In this document: positions 52,750 to 61,818 of the stretch, piece by piece | Layout of the letters: each line of letters starts with the position of its first letter | Numbering within the stretch: the stretch's first letter is position 1 | From: Streptomyces sp. NBRC 110611 | Lineage (GTDB): Bacteria > Actinomycetota > Actinomycetes > Streptomycetales > Streptomycetaceae | DNA length: 64,000 nucleotides | Assembly (NCBI RefSeq): GCF_001590865.1 | Contig: NZ_BBUY01000018.1 | Coordinates: 62,001-126,000 of the forward strand | Direction of reading: 5' to 3' | Translations under genes and position numbers: made by a program | Notes under the pieces: generated by a model | Database searches by the model: none | Told to the model about the DNA's origin: nothing | What the model saw: the letters and a program-made list of their open reading frames with translations, nothing else

Positions 52750-53480
52750 GCCACAGCCTCGGACAACGCCTCGAGCAGGGTGGCCGGAGCGGACAGGAAG
52801 GAGTAGTGGCCGCCGTCGAGTACCGCGAACCGCACCTCGTCCCCGTAGTGTTCCCAGCCCTTGAGCTGGGCCTGGGTCACCTCGGGATCATCGGCCCAGT
52901 GCAGTACGGTCACACCGAACGGCACCCGCACCGGTTCCGCCAGCCGGTAGCCGCGGTTGGCGCCGAGGTCCTCGCGCAGGACGGCCAGTCCCAGATCGAG
53001 CAGCGCCGGATGCGGCCGCCCCCCGCGCAGCACCGCCAGGTGGGCCAGCTCCGCCCGGAGCTGGTCGTCGGTCATGTCCAGGAACCGGTCGTGCGGGCAG
53101 TGGTGCGGAGCGACCTGCGCCGAGACGAACAGCCGGCGGGGCACGGGCAGCCGGCGCCCGGCCAGCAGGCGCGCCGTCTCGAACGCGGGGAGTGCGCCCG
53201 CGCAGTGGCCGAAGAAGGCGAAGGGACGGTCCAGCCACGGCGCCAGCCCACCGGCCAGTGCCTCGGCCAGCGCCTCGTACGTGCCGTAGTGCGGCTCACG
53301 GATACGGTTCTCGCGGCCGGGCAGCTGCAACGGGCAGATCTCCGCCCCGCCGGCCCACCGGGGCCAGGCATTGAACATCGACGCCCCCACACCGGAGTAG
53401 GGGAAGCAGAAGATCCGCGCCCTCGCCTCCGCCGACGGCTCCCTCAGCAGCCAGCGCGCCGGTTCGGCAGCTGTGGTCAT
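52746..53480 (-). CDS. Type II thioesterase with cysteine nucleophile
   Basis: This 244-residue protein starts at ATG 53480. It has the type II thioesterase layout: ARIFCFPYSGVGASMFNAWP, QLPGRENRIREPHYG, the nucleophile elbow FFGHCAGALPAF, the acid near TVLHWADDPEVT (Asp197 or 198) and LDGGHYSFLS (His225). The elbow is GHCAG, with Cys93 in place of the usual Ser. Cys-type thioesterases are known from beta-lactone-forming NRPSs, so it could do more than hydrolytic editing. It lies between P450 and MFS in the operon. Direct repeats occupy the 128-base gap before it. Confidence 0.9.
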   Translation of the reverse strand: MTTAAEPARWLLREPSAEARARIFCFPYSGVGASMFNAWPRWAGGAEICPLQLPGRENRIREPHYGTYEALAEALAGGLAPWLDRPFAFFGHCAGALPAFETARLLAGRRLPVPRRLFVSAQVAPHHCPHDRFLDMTDDQLRAELAHLAVLRGGRPHPALLDLGLAVLREDLGANRGYRLAEPVRVPFGVTVLHWADDPEVTQAQLKGWEHYGDEVRFAVLDGGHYSFLSAPATLLEALSEAVA

Positions 53481-53504
53481 GCTCGGACACCTCGCATTCG
53501 TAGC

Positions 53505-53542
53505 GTCGCGTGCGTGAGGTCGCGTGCGTGAGGTCGCGTCAG
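53505..53542. repeat. 14-bp direct repeats upstream of thioesterase
   Basis: GTCGCGTGCGTGAG occurs at 53505-53518 and 53519-53532, with a third partial copy (GTCGCGT) following. They lie in the only large gap between the P450 stop (53609) and thioesterase start (53480). Confidence 0.8.
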
Positions 53543-53608
53543 CTCGGGTGCGCAGGAAGGACCCGCCGTTCCGGAGCCGGTGCCCGGACTCCGGGCGTGC
53601 CCCGCGGT

Positions 53609-54862
53609 TCACGTCCGGGCCGGGCGCGCCGGGGTCCGTACGGGCAGCCGCGTCATGCCGGAGACGAAGACGGACCGCAGGCGGCGTACCGGCCCGGCCA
53701 CCTCCACCGCGGCGAAACGCCGGAAGAACTCGTCGAACAGGACCCGGAAGGTGAGCCGGGCGAGCCCGGCCCCCAGGCAGTAGTGCGGTCCGTACCCGAA
53801 CGCGATATGGCGGTTGTCCTCGCGCCCCACGTCGAAGGTGTGCGGATCGGCGAACACCGACTCGTCACGGTTGGCCGAACCGATCCACACCGCCACCGCG
53901 TCCCCGGCCCGCACCCGGCCACCGCTCAGCTCGGTGTCGGCGGTCGCGTAGCGCAGGAAACTGCTGGCCGGCGACGTCCAGCGCAGCCCCTCCTCGACCA
54001 GCGACGGAATCAGGGCGCGGTCCGCGTCCACCCGCGCGAACTGGTCGGGGTGCGCACTCAGCGCCAGCAGCGTGCCGGCGACCGTGTGCGGGGTGGTGGC
54101 ATTGGCCCCCAGCAGCAGGCTGTAACAGGTGTAGAGGGCCTCTTCCTCGGTCAGCGGCACGCCGTCCGGCGCCGCTGTCAGCAGATGGGGGAGCAGCCCC
54201 TCGGCGAGGTCGTCGCGGCGCTGTTCCCGCAGGCGCCGGGAGAAGTACGCGAACAGCTGGTGGTGCGCCACGGCGAGGGTCGCGCCCTGGCCGCCCGTGC
54301 GGAACGCGGGATCGGCCGGGGCGGCCGCCATGGCGGTCCACCGCACCAGGTCGTCCCAGTCCCGCTCCGGCAGCCCCAGCAACGCGCCCGCCACCGCCAT
54401 CGGCAGCCGCAGCGCCCGCTGCGCCACATCCCACACACCACCGTCCGGCCCCGGGCTCAGGAAGGCCACCACGGCTTCCCTGACCCTGGCCTCCCAGGCC
54501 TCCACCGCCCGGACCGACAGCGGCGCGACGAGCGGCCGCCGCAGCCGCCCGTGCCGGGGCGGATCGGTGGACACCAGCATCTTCCCCGCCGACACATCCC
54601 CCTGTCCCAGCTGCGGCAGCAGGCTCCCGCGCTCCGAGGTGAAGGACCGGTGGTCGCCCAGGACCCGGCAGGCGTCCGCGTACCGGGTCACCGACCAGAA
54701 CGCCCGGCCGTCGGGGAGGACCTGGCGGTGCAGCGGGGCCCGCGCCCGCATCGCCGCCCACACGGCGTGCGGGGCGTCGGTGGCGTGGAACTCCGGGTCG
54801 AACAAGTCGATGTGTTCCAGGTCCGGCTCCGGCAGCTGCCGCGGCTTCGCGGTCGGGGTCAC
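53609..54862 (-). CDS. Cytochrome P450, likely acting on a carrier-bound amino acid
   Basis: This 417-residue protein starts at GTG 54862, overlapping the A-T stop (GTGA). The haem-binding loop is [16 protein letters not shown], with Cys about 362. The K-helix is SLVEEGLRW (ExxR) and the C-helix region has [17 protein letters not shown]. The I-helix reads [13 protein letters not shown], so the usual acidic residue before the Thr pair is Ala. Coupling to an adenylation-thiolation gene is the arrangement of P450s that hydroxylate the beta-carbon of carrier-bound amino acids. The substrate is inferred. Confidence 0.93.
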   Translation of the reverse strand: MTPTAKPRQLPEPDLEHIDLFDPEFHATDAPHAVWAAMRARAPLHRQVLPDGRAFWSVTRYADACRVLGDHRSFTSERGSLLPQLGQGDVSAGKMLVSTDPPRHGRLRRPLVAPLSVRAVEAWEARVREAVVAFLSPGPDGGVWDVAQRALRLPMAVAGALLGLPERDWDDLVRWTAMAAAPADPAFRTGGQGATLAVAHHQLFAYFSRRLREQRRDDLAEGLLPHLLTAAPDGVPLTEEEALYTCYSLLLGANATTPHTVAGTLLALSAHPDQFARVDADRALIPSLVEEGLRWTSPASSFLRYATADTELSGGRVRAGDAVAVWIGSANRDESVFADPHTFDVGREDNRHIAFGYGPHYCLGAGLARLTFRVLFDEFFRRFAAVEVAGPVRRLRSVFVSGMTRLPVRTPARPART

Positions 54863-56691
54863 GATGCGTCGTCCTCCCGCCTGCCGGCCGGCCCGTCCGT
54901 CCGCCCGTCCGCCCATCCGTCCGCCCGCCCGTCGTCCACCGCGGCGGCCAGCGCGGCCGGTGTGGGACCGAGGTAGAAGGTCAGCGGGGAGATGTCGACG
55001 CCATACTCCCGCCGCAGTTCGTCCAGGATGCCGACCCCGAGGAGCGAATGACCGCCCAGTTCGAAGAAGTCGTCGTCGGCGCCGATCCCCGCGATGCCGA
55101 GCCGGTCCGCCCACAACGCGGTCACGGCGCGTTCCGTGGGGGTGCCCGGTTCCCGGTGGGCGGCCCGCAGTTCGGGGCGTGCGGTGGTGGTGTCCGCCGC
55201 CAGCGCGCCGCGGTCGACCTTGCCGTTGCGGGTCAGCGGCAGCGCGTCGAGCAGGCGGATCAGGGACGGGACGGCGTAGGCGGGCAGGACAGCGGCGAGC
55301 GCGGCGCGGATCCGCAGCGTCGAGGGCGTGGTGCCCTGCCGGGCGACGGCGAAGGCGACCAGCCGTTTGCCGCCCGCCGGTTCGCTCTGGGCGACCGCGG
55401 CCGCTTCGGCGACCTCGGGGAGCGCGGCGAGGGCCGCCTCCACCTCGCCGGGTTCCACCCGGAAACCGTGGATCTTGACTTGCCGGTCGGTGCGCCCTTC
55501 GTAGCGGAAGGTACCGTCCGCGAGCCGGCGTACGAGGTCCCCGGTCCGGTACATGCGGCTCCCCGGCTGCCCGGAGAAAGGATCCGCCACGAACCTCTCC
55601 GCGGTGAGCCGGGGCCTGCCGAGGTAGCCGTGCGCGAGCCCGGCCCCGGTCACACAGAGTTCACCGATCTCCCCGTCGGGAACGGGCCGCAGCGCGGCGT
55701 CCAGGACATAGACACCGGTGCCCTGGACCGGTCGGCCGATCGGCACCGGGCCGTCCACCGGTGCGGTGAGGGGGTGGCAGCAGGTGAACGTGGTGTTCTC
55801 GGTCGGTCCGTAGCCGTTGATCACGGTGGTGCCGGGGAGCGCCGCCAGGGCGCGGTTGACATGGGACGGGGAGAGGACGTCGCCACCGGCCAACAGGCAG
55901 CGCAGTCCGCGCAGTTCCGCCAGTGCGACCTCGGTCACCCGCTGGAAGAGGCCGGCCGTCAGCCAGAGCATGGTGACGCCTTCGTAGCGGACGACCTTGG
56001 CCAGTTCCTCGGTCGTCAGCTCTCCGGACGGGGCGAGGACGAGGCGGGCTCCGTTGAGCAAGGGGCCCCAGATCTCCCAGGTGGAGGCGTCGAAAGCGAA
56101 CGGAGCGAACTGCAGGAACACATCGTCGTCCCGGATCGCCGGCGTGGCATCGCCGAGCACCAGCCGGGATACGGCGCGGTGCGGGATGACCGCGGCTTTG
56201 GGGGCACCCGTCGACCCCGAGGTATAGGCGAGGTAGGCGGTGTGCGCGGGGGTGACGCCGCTGTCGTGGGGCGGGAGGTCGGGCCAGTCCGTGTCGAGCG
56301 GTAGGGCGGTGCATCCGGGGGGCAGCGGGGGCGCGGCCCGGTCCTGGTGCGTGAGCGTGTACCTGGCTCCGGAGTCGCGCAGCACCAGTCGCCGGCGCTC
56401 CGGCGGATAGCGGTGGTCGAGGGCGAGATAGGCGGCACCGGCCTTGAGTATTCCCAGCAGGGCGACGATAGCGGGGGTCTGCCGGATCGCGTCCACCGCG
56501 ACGACTTCTCCCGGACGTACACCGATATCCTGGAGGTACCGCGCGAGGCGACCGGAACGGGAGTCCAGCTCGCCGTAGGTCAATTCTCCGTCTTCCCCGC
56601 GCACCGCCAACCGGCGCGGATGGGCCCGGGCTTGCCGCGCGAATGCCACGGTGATCGGTGTCCAGTCCCCGTACGTCGGTAAGTCGCCCAT
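54859..56691 (-). CDS. NRPS adenylation-thiolation protein, predicted valine-type
   Basis: This 610-residue protein starts at ATG 56691 ([20 protein letters not shown]); codon 4 is TTA. The core motifs are [57 protein letters not shown] and NGKVD. The thiolation domain has [10 protein letters not shown] with Ser549. Pocket residues read by hand are D-A-W-W-L-G-G-T-F-K, close to the valine code DAFWIGGTFK, so Val or a similar branched residue is likely. The C-terminus is an Asp/Gly/Arg repeat. It leads the minus operon, followed by P450. Confidence 0.9.
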   Translation of the reverse strand: MGDLPTYGDWTPITVAFARQARAHPRRLAVRGEDGELTYGELDSRSGRLARYLQDIGVRPGEVVAVDAIRQTPAIVALLGILKAGAAYLALDHRYPPERRRLVLRDSGARYTLTHQDRAAPPLPPGCTALPLDTDWPDLPPHDSGVTPAHTAYLAYTSGSTGAPKAAVIPHRAVSRLVLGDATPAIRDDDVFLQFAPFAFDASTWEIWGPLLNGARLVLAPSGELTTEELAKVVRYEGVTMLWLTAGLFQRVTEVALAELRGLRCLLAGGDVLSPSHVNRALAALPGTTVINGYGPTENTTFTCCHPLTAPVDGPVPIGRPVQGTGVYVLDAALRPVPDGEIGELCVTGAGLAHGYLGRPRLTAERFVADPFSGQPGSRMYRTGDLVRRLADGTFRYEGRTDRQVKIHGFRVEPGEVEAALAALPEVAEAAAVAQSEPAGGKRLVAFAVARQGTTPSTLRIRAALAAVLPAYAVPSLIRLLDALPLTRNGKVDRGALAADTTTARPELRAAHREPGTPTERAVTALWADRLGIAGIGADDDFFELGGHSLLGVGILDELRREYGVDISPLTFYLGPTPAALAAAVDDGRADGWADGRTDGPAGRREDDAS

Positions 56692-56865
56692 CGGCCCCCC
56701 AAGCCTGAACGTGCCGGAACTCCCGCGTCCGTTACCGGAACCGGTGGGATAGGTGATCAATAGGTGATCAACAAGAGTTTTCGGTGAACGGGGGCACAGC
56801 CCGCGCATGAGCCCCCCGTTCTCCTAGTAGCCCACGAAGGCCTGTGAGTGTCAAGGTACGTGAGT

Positions 56866-56895
56866 TTCCGTATGTGATGACGTGTAATTACGGAA
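56866..56895. promoter_or_regulatory. Inverted-repeat operator candidate in NRPS promoter
   Basis: TTCCGTA (56866-56872) and TACGGAA (56889-56895) are perfect 7-base arms 16 bases apart. They lie in the AT-rich centre of the divergent gap, a layout typical of a dimeric regulator site. No terminator-like U-tract is present. Confidence 0.55.
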
Positions 56896-56952
56896 GACAG
56901 GGGTGGTCAGGTCGTCATCCGGTGTCCTAGAGTGCGAAATCCCGCCCCCCGC

Positions 56953-56988
56953 GCGGTACCAAGTGCGGTACCGAGCGCTGTACCGAGA
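56953..56988. repeat. 12-bp tandem repeat in NRPS promoter region
   Basis: Three head-to-tail 12-base units (GCGGTACCAAGT, GCGGTACCGAGC, GCTGTACCGAGA) run from 56953 to 56988, each containing GTACC. The period of 12 bases is just over one helical turn. They are 112-148 bases upstream of the plus-strand NRPS start. Confidence 0.8.
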
Positions 56989-57100
56989 AACGTCGCCGGT
57001 ACCGGCCCCGCGGACAACGTCGCTCGTCACGCGCGTGCGCCACAAGCGCACGCCGGATCCGCAGATCCAAATCCCTCTACAGACAGTGAGGATGGTAGCG

Positions 57101-59086
57101 ATGGGTGAAGGCGTCGAGAATGTCTCGCATACGGACGGTGCGTTAACGCCCTACCGATCTGCCGCCTGGGTCTTTCAGGAAGTGGCCGCGGAAGCGGCCG
57201 CGCGCCCGGCTGTCCGGCACCACGAAACCCTTCTCACCTATCGCGATCTCGCCGGTGCCGCGGGCGGCGTCGCCCAGTGGCTCCAGCGGCACACCGCAGG
57301 ACGCGGGGCGACGGTCGCCACCCTGCTCAGCCGGTCCCCTCGGTGCGCGGTCGCCGCGCTGGGCGCCTGGGGAGCCGGTGCGGCCTACGTCCACCTCGAC
57401 CCCGAGGACCCGGACGAGCGCCTCCACGCCCTGCTGGCCGTCACCCGCCCCGACGCGATTCTCGTGGACGAGCACCATCTGGCGCGGCTGCCGGAATCCT
57501 CGGTACCGGTCTGCGTGCCGGACGCATCCCTGCCCACGGCGCCCTTCCGGGCCCCGGCGGACGCCGACCCCGAGGACATCGCCTATCTGGTGCACACGTC
57601 GGGGTCGACCGGAACCCCCAAAACCGTGGAAGTGCCACACCGCGCCGTCCTCAACCACCGCCGCGCATTCTGGCGTTATATCCACCCCGTACCGGCCGCG
57701 AGTTTCGGCCTGATGACGACATTCGCCGCGGATCTCGGTCTGCACTCGGTCTTCGGAGCCCTGCTCAGCGGTGCGCGACTGGATATCTACGACCGGCATA
57801 CGACCCTCGATCCGACGGCCCTGGCAGCCGAATTGCGCGCCCACCCGGTGGACAGCCTCAAATCCACCCCCTCCCTGCTGGGGGCATTGGCCAACCAGCA
57901 TGACATCGCGGCTTTCCTACCCCGCCGTATGCTTTTCGTCGGAGGGGAGAATTTCCCGCCTCGGCTGGCCGCCGCTCTTCTCGGAGCCGCCCCGGAATTA
58001 CCGGTCGTCAACTCCTACGGCCCTTCCGAGACCACCATGGCCATGATGTTCCACCGGATCACCGAAGCCGATGTCCGCCGCCCGCGGATACCCGTGGGTT
58101 CACCGATCGACGGGACACGGGTGCGGCTGCTCGACGACGCCGGAAGAGAGGTTCCCGACGGCAGCCCGGGAATCCTGTACATCGGCGGGCAGTGCCTCGC
58201 TCACGGATACCGGGGCGACCGGGAACTCACCGAGCGGAAATTCACCACCGACGATCACGGCGAACGCTTCTACCGCAGCGACGACCTGATGCTCCGCAAC
58301 TCCGACGGCCACTACGAATTCCTCGGCCGGGCCGACCGGCAGGTGAAGATCCGGGGATACCGCGTCGAACCCGGCGAGATCGAAGCCGCCCTGCTCGCTC
58401 TGTCGGACGTCCGGCAGGCTTTCGTCACGGGGGAGAGACCGGGGCCGGACCCCGAGGCCCCACTGGAACTCGTCGCCTATGTCGCCCAGGAGCCACCGGT
58501 CCCGGCCACCGAGCCATCAGACCCGGCCGCCGCACCACCGGCCCCGGCCGCCCAACCATCGGTCCCGGCCACCGAACAACCGGCCCCGGCCACCGAGCTC
58601 CCGGTCCCCGCCGCCGACCTCCGCGAACGGCTCCGCAGAACCCTCCCGCCGGCGCTGATCCCGCACCGGCTGCACCGCGTGACCGCCCTTCCCGTCACAC
58701 CGAACGGCAAGGTGGACGTGGCCGCACTGCCCTCCGCGGTGCTGCCGGACCCGCACGACGGGCCGCCCACGGCTCCGCCGCGTACCGAAACGGAGCGCTT
58801 GGTGGCCGGCATCTGGAGTGCGGTGCTCGGCCGCACGGAGATCGGCCGCGACGACCGCTTCATGGAAGTCGGCGGCGACTCCCTCAAAGCGCTGCGGGTC
58901 TTCGCCATGCTGCGCCGCCATCACCCCGGCCTGACCATCGGCCGGCTCTTCGAACACCCCACCGTCGCCGACCTGGCGGCCGCCCTGGACTCCGGGGGAC
59001 ACAGCGGGCCCTCCGCGCCACCTCACCCCTCCGCGCCACCACAGCCCTCCGCGCCAGCTCAGTCCTCCGAGGTCGTCGAGCTGTGA
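57101..59086 (+). CDS. NRPS adenylation-thiolation protein with TTA codons
   Basis: This 661-residue protein is read from ATG 57101, with GAGG about ten bases upstream; ATG 57092 is an alternative. Motifs are LVHTSGSTGTPKT, NSYGPSETTMA, YRSDDLMLRNSDG, GRADRQVKIRGYRVEPGEIE and NGKVDVAALPS. The thiolation domain has RFMEVGGDSLKALRVF with Ser594. Pocket residues by eye are D-L-H-K-F-G-S-M-A-K; the D-L-x-K pattern resembles Asp/Asn-type codes but is not a clear match. A Pro-Ala-Thr repeat (about 465-500) is inserted in the C-terminal subdomain. Codons 15 and 300 are TTA. It overlaps the next start (GTGA). Confidence 0.9.
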   Translation: MGEGVENVSHTDGALTPYRSAAWVFQEVAAEAAARPAVRHHETLLTYRDLAGAAGGVAQWLQRHTAGRGATVATLLSRSPRCAVAALGAWGAGAAYVHLDPEDPDERLHALLAVTRPDAILVDEHHLARLPESSVPVCVPDASLPTAPFRAPADADPEDIAYLVHTSGSTGTPKTVEVPHRAVLNHRRAFWRYIHPVPAASFGLMTTFAADLGLHSVFGALLSGARLDIYDRHTTLDPTALAAELRAHPVDSLKSTPSLLGALANQHDIAAFLPRRMLFVGGENFPPRLAAALLGAAPELPVVNSYGPSETTMAMMFHRITEADVRRPRIPVGSPIDGTRVRLLDDAGREVPDGSPGILYIGGQCLAHGYRGDRELTERKFTTDDHGERFYRSDDLMLRNSDGHYEFLGRADRQVKIRGYRVEPGEIEAALLALSDVRQAFVTGERPGPDPEAPLELVAYVAQEPPVPATEPSDPAAAPPAPAAQPSVPATEQPAPATELPVPAADLRERLRRTLPPALIPHRLHRVTALPVTPNGKVDVAALPSAVLPDPHDGPPTAPPRTETERLVAGIWSAVLGRTEIGRDDRFMEVGGDSLKALRVFAMLRRHHPGLTIGRLFEHPTVADLAAALDSGGHSGPSAPPHPSAPPQPSAPAQSSEVVEL

Positions 59087-61587
59087 GCCGTACCGAGCGC
59101 ACACCGCCGGACGAGCGGGCGGTGGCGGTCATCGGCCTCGCCTTCGAACTCCCCGGCTGCTCGGACTGGGCCGCGCTCCTCGACCTCCTGCGCACCGGCC
59201 GCACCGCCGTACGGCCGTTCCCGCCACGGCGAGCGGCGCGGACCGGTGCCACACCGTCCCCCGACCACCAGGAAGGCGGCTGGATCGACGACATCACCGG
59301 CTTCGACCACCGCCACTTCGGCCTGTCCCCCGCCGAAGCCCGCCGCATCGACCCGCGCCACCGCAGGCTGCTCCAGCTCGCCGTCCACACCATCGAGCAC
59401 GCCGGCTACTCCCCCGGCGAGCTGCGCGGCCGCAACGCGGCGGTACTCGTCGCGGCGAGCGGCGGGCCGGACCCCGTGCTCGGCCCGCCGCCCGGCCCGG
59501 ACGGCCGCCCGCTCATCGGGCCGGAGCTCGCCGGCAGCTCCCCGGCCTTCGCCCCGGGCCGTATCGCCTACCTCCTCGACCTTCGTGGTGGCGCGCTGGT
59601 CATCGACGCGGCCTGTGCGTCCTTCCTCGTCGCCGTACATGAGGCCCGCCGGAAACTCGCCTGCGAAGAACACGAGTTGGTGCTGGTCGGCGGCTACCAG
59701 ATGCTGTGCGGCCCGCCTCCCCGACGGGCGGCGGATGCCGGGGACCTGGGGCTCCTCTCCCCCACGGGCCGCTGCCGCCCATTCGACGAGCGCGCGGACG
59801 GGACGACTTTCGGCGAGGGCGGCGGGTTCGTCCTGCTGAAGCGGTACGCCGACGCCATACGGGACGGCGACGTGGTGCACGCCGTCATCACGGGCAGCGC
59901 CGTCCGTCACGATGGCGGCCGCCGCAGCGGGCTGACCACTCCGAGCCCGGCCGGCCAGGCCCAGGTCATCTCGGCCGCCCTCGCCGACTCCGGAGCCGAC
60001 CCGGCGAGCATCGGCTACGTCGAGGCGCACGGCACCGGCACCCGCATCGGCGACCCCATCGAAGTTCAGGGCCTGACCTCCGTCTTCGCGGACGCGGCCC
60101 GGCAGACCGGCTGCCCGCTCACCGTGTCGTCGGTGAAGGGGCACCTCGGGTACCTGGAAGGCATGGCGGGCTTCGCCGGACTCGTCCGCGTCATCGCCCA
60201 GTTCCGTACCCACGAGATCTTTCCGACCGCGCAGTTCCGCGCCCCGAACCCGCTGCTCGGCCTGGACCCGGCCACACTGCGGATCGCCGACCGCCGCCGG
60301 CCGTGGCCGGACCGCTCCGGGCAGTCGCGCCGGGCGGGCATCAGCGCCTTCGGCATCAGCGGCACCAACGCCCACCTCATCGTCGAGGAACCCCTCACCG
60401 CGGAACCTCTCACTGCGGAGCGCCTCACCGCGGAACGCCTCATCGTCGAGGAAGCCGTCACCGCGGAACGCCACACCGCCGAACGCCACACCGACGAGGG
60501 ACCCTTGGCGGCCGCGGGGTCTCCGCTCACCGGCGAACCTCGCCTCGCCCACGAACCTCGCCGCACCAGGACAGGCGAAGACGGCCGCGGTCCGGCCCGG
60601 ACCGACCCGGGAGACCACCTCGTCCCGCTCTCGGCCGCGAGCAGCGACACCCTGCGCACCCTCGCGGCCCGGCTGCGCGCCGTCATCGCCGCCGACCCGG
60701 CCGGCTTCCCCCTGGCCGACGCCGCGGACGTACTCGCCCTGGGCCGCGACCACCAAGCCTTCCGGATGGCCTGGGTCGTCGACGACACCACCCAACTCCT
60801 CGCCGAACTCACCACGTTGGCCCTCCCCGACCACACCGGTCGTCTCCCGGCGCCACCGACCGCCACCGGCGCACTCCCTCCTCCCCTCGTGCTCACCATG
60901 GGCGACACCGCTGAACCGGAACCCGGCCTGCCGCTCTCGCCCGCCCTGGCGCGGCTGCGTACCGATGCCGCGAGATATCCCGGCTGCGCGCGGGTGCTGG
61001 CCGAGGCGGAACGCCTGCTGCCGGCCACCCGCTGGTCGCCGGCCCAGCACCATGTCGTCCGGCTGGTCGCCCACCATGCCGTACTCGCCGGCTTCGGGGC
61101 CGTGCCGGAGCTGGTACTGGCGCATGGCGCAGGCGCCCGCGCCGCCCGCGTCGTCCGTGGACAGACCGACCTCGCCACGGCTCTGACGGCCACGGACTCC
61201 CCCTCCCACCGGCCCGCGGAACCTCCGAACGCCACCGCCCTGCGGAAGGTCGTGGCCCGGCTCCACCCGCGTACGACGGTCATCGACCTCACCCCGGGCA
61301 CCGCACTGTCGAACGCGCTCAACACCCACCTCCCCGCCGACCGGGCCGCCCGGCCCTGCGCCTCCCTTCCCCTCGCCCTCTGTCTCCTCTACCGGCGCGG
61401 CTTCGACCTCAAGTGGCGCTCAGGACTGGGACGCGCTCCCCACCGGCGCATCGAGCTCCCTGTCACACCCTTCGACGAAACACACTGCCGGCCGGCGCCG
61501 CAGGCGCATCGCGGCGGTCAACCCGGCCCACCCTGCCAACCCGGTCAGCCCGGTCAGCCCGGTCAAGGCGGGCTTCCCATCCGGTGA
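59083..61587 (+). CDS. PKS-like ketosynthase with substituted active site and degenerate AT region
   Basis: This 834-residue protein starts at GTG 59083, overlapping the A-T stop. Residues about 10-435 are a ketosynthase: AVAVIGLAFELPG, nucleophile VIDAACASF (Cys178), EAHGTGTRIGDP (His316), and SVKGHLGYLEGMAG. The last replaces the KxNIGH motif and has Tyr357 where the second catalytic His should be. A TAER-type repeat linker (about 437-475) follows. Residues about 600-700 resemble an acyltransferase, but the nucleophile elbow reads LAHGAGA rather than GHSxG. The post-AT stretch RRIELPVTPFDETHCRP is recognisable. There is no carrier domain. It may condense without decarboxylating, or be inactive. 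Confidence 0.82.
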   Translation: MSRTERTPPDERAVAVIGLAFELPGCSDWAALLDLLRTGRTAVRPFPPRRAARTGATPSPDHQEGGWIDDITGFDHRHFGLSPAEARRIDPRHRRLLQLAVHTIEHAGYSPGELRGRNAAVLVAASGGPDPVLGPPPGPDGRPLIGPELAGSSPAFAPGRIAYLLDLRGGALVIDAACASFLVAVHEARRKLACEEHELVLVGGYQMLCGPPPRRAADAGDLGLLSPTGRCRPFDERADGTTFGEGGGFVLLKRYADAIRDGDVVHAVITGSAVRHDGGRRSGLTTPSPAGQAQVISAALADSGADPASIGYVEAHGTGTRIGDPIEVQGLTSVFADAARQTGCPLTVSSVKGHLGYLEGMAGFAGLVRVIAQFRTHEIFPTAQFRAPNPLLGLDPATLRIADRRRPWPDRSGQSRRAGISAFGISGTNAHLIVEEPLTAEPLTAERLTAERLIVEEAVTAERHTAERHTDEGPLAAAGSPLTGEPRLAHEPRRTRTGEDGRGPARTDPGDHLVPLSAASSDTLRTLAARLRAVIAADPAGFPLADAADVLALGRDHQAFRMAWVVDDTTQLLAELTTLALPDHTGRLPAPPTATGALPPPLVLTMGDTAEPEPGLPLSPALARLRTDAARYPGCARVLAEAERLLPATRWSPAQHHVVRLVAHHAVLAGFGAVPELVLAHGAGARAARVVRGQTDLATALTATDSPSHRPAEPPNATALRKVVARLHPRTTVIDLTPGTALSNALNTHLPADRAARPCASLPLALCLLYRRGFDLKWRSGLGRAPHRRIELPVTPFDETHCRPAPQAHRGGQPGPPCQPGQPGQPGQGGLPIR

Positions 61588-61818
61588 ATCGGGTGCGCCC
61601 ACCCCGACTTGCGACCTCTCGGTGGTGCGGTGGAGCCGAAGGCATCCGACTCCGCGAGGAGCAACCGGCTCCGCTTGTCCGTACTATCTCTACGCCAAGG
61701 CCTGAGCAGGTGCGGCGAGCTGCCATGTCGCAGCATCCGCCCAGGGTGCGGTGGCACCGCGTTCCGCAGCCGCCGCCAGCCCCACGCCACGGCCACGAAC
61801 CGAGGAAAGGTCAATGTC

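Larger units (their letters stand above)
56692..57100. promoter_or_regulatory. Divergent promoter region of the NRPS locus
   Basis: This 409-base gap between the two divergent adenylation genes has several regulatory-looking elements: duplicated GGTGATCAA (about 56750-56772), the TTCCGTA/TACGGAA inverted repeat (56866-56895), three 12-base tandem units (56953-56988), and a GTGCGC/GCGCAC hairpin near 57032-57048. Local AT content is high around 56850-56900. No regulator gene is present in the cluster. Confidence 0.6.

Noticed and set aside
58192-59082. Upstream extension of the ketosynthase frame through the A-T gene
   Set aside because: This part is out of frame with the A-T motifs and Arg/Pro-rich; the GTG at 59083 with GTGA overlap is the natural start.
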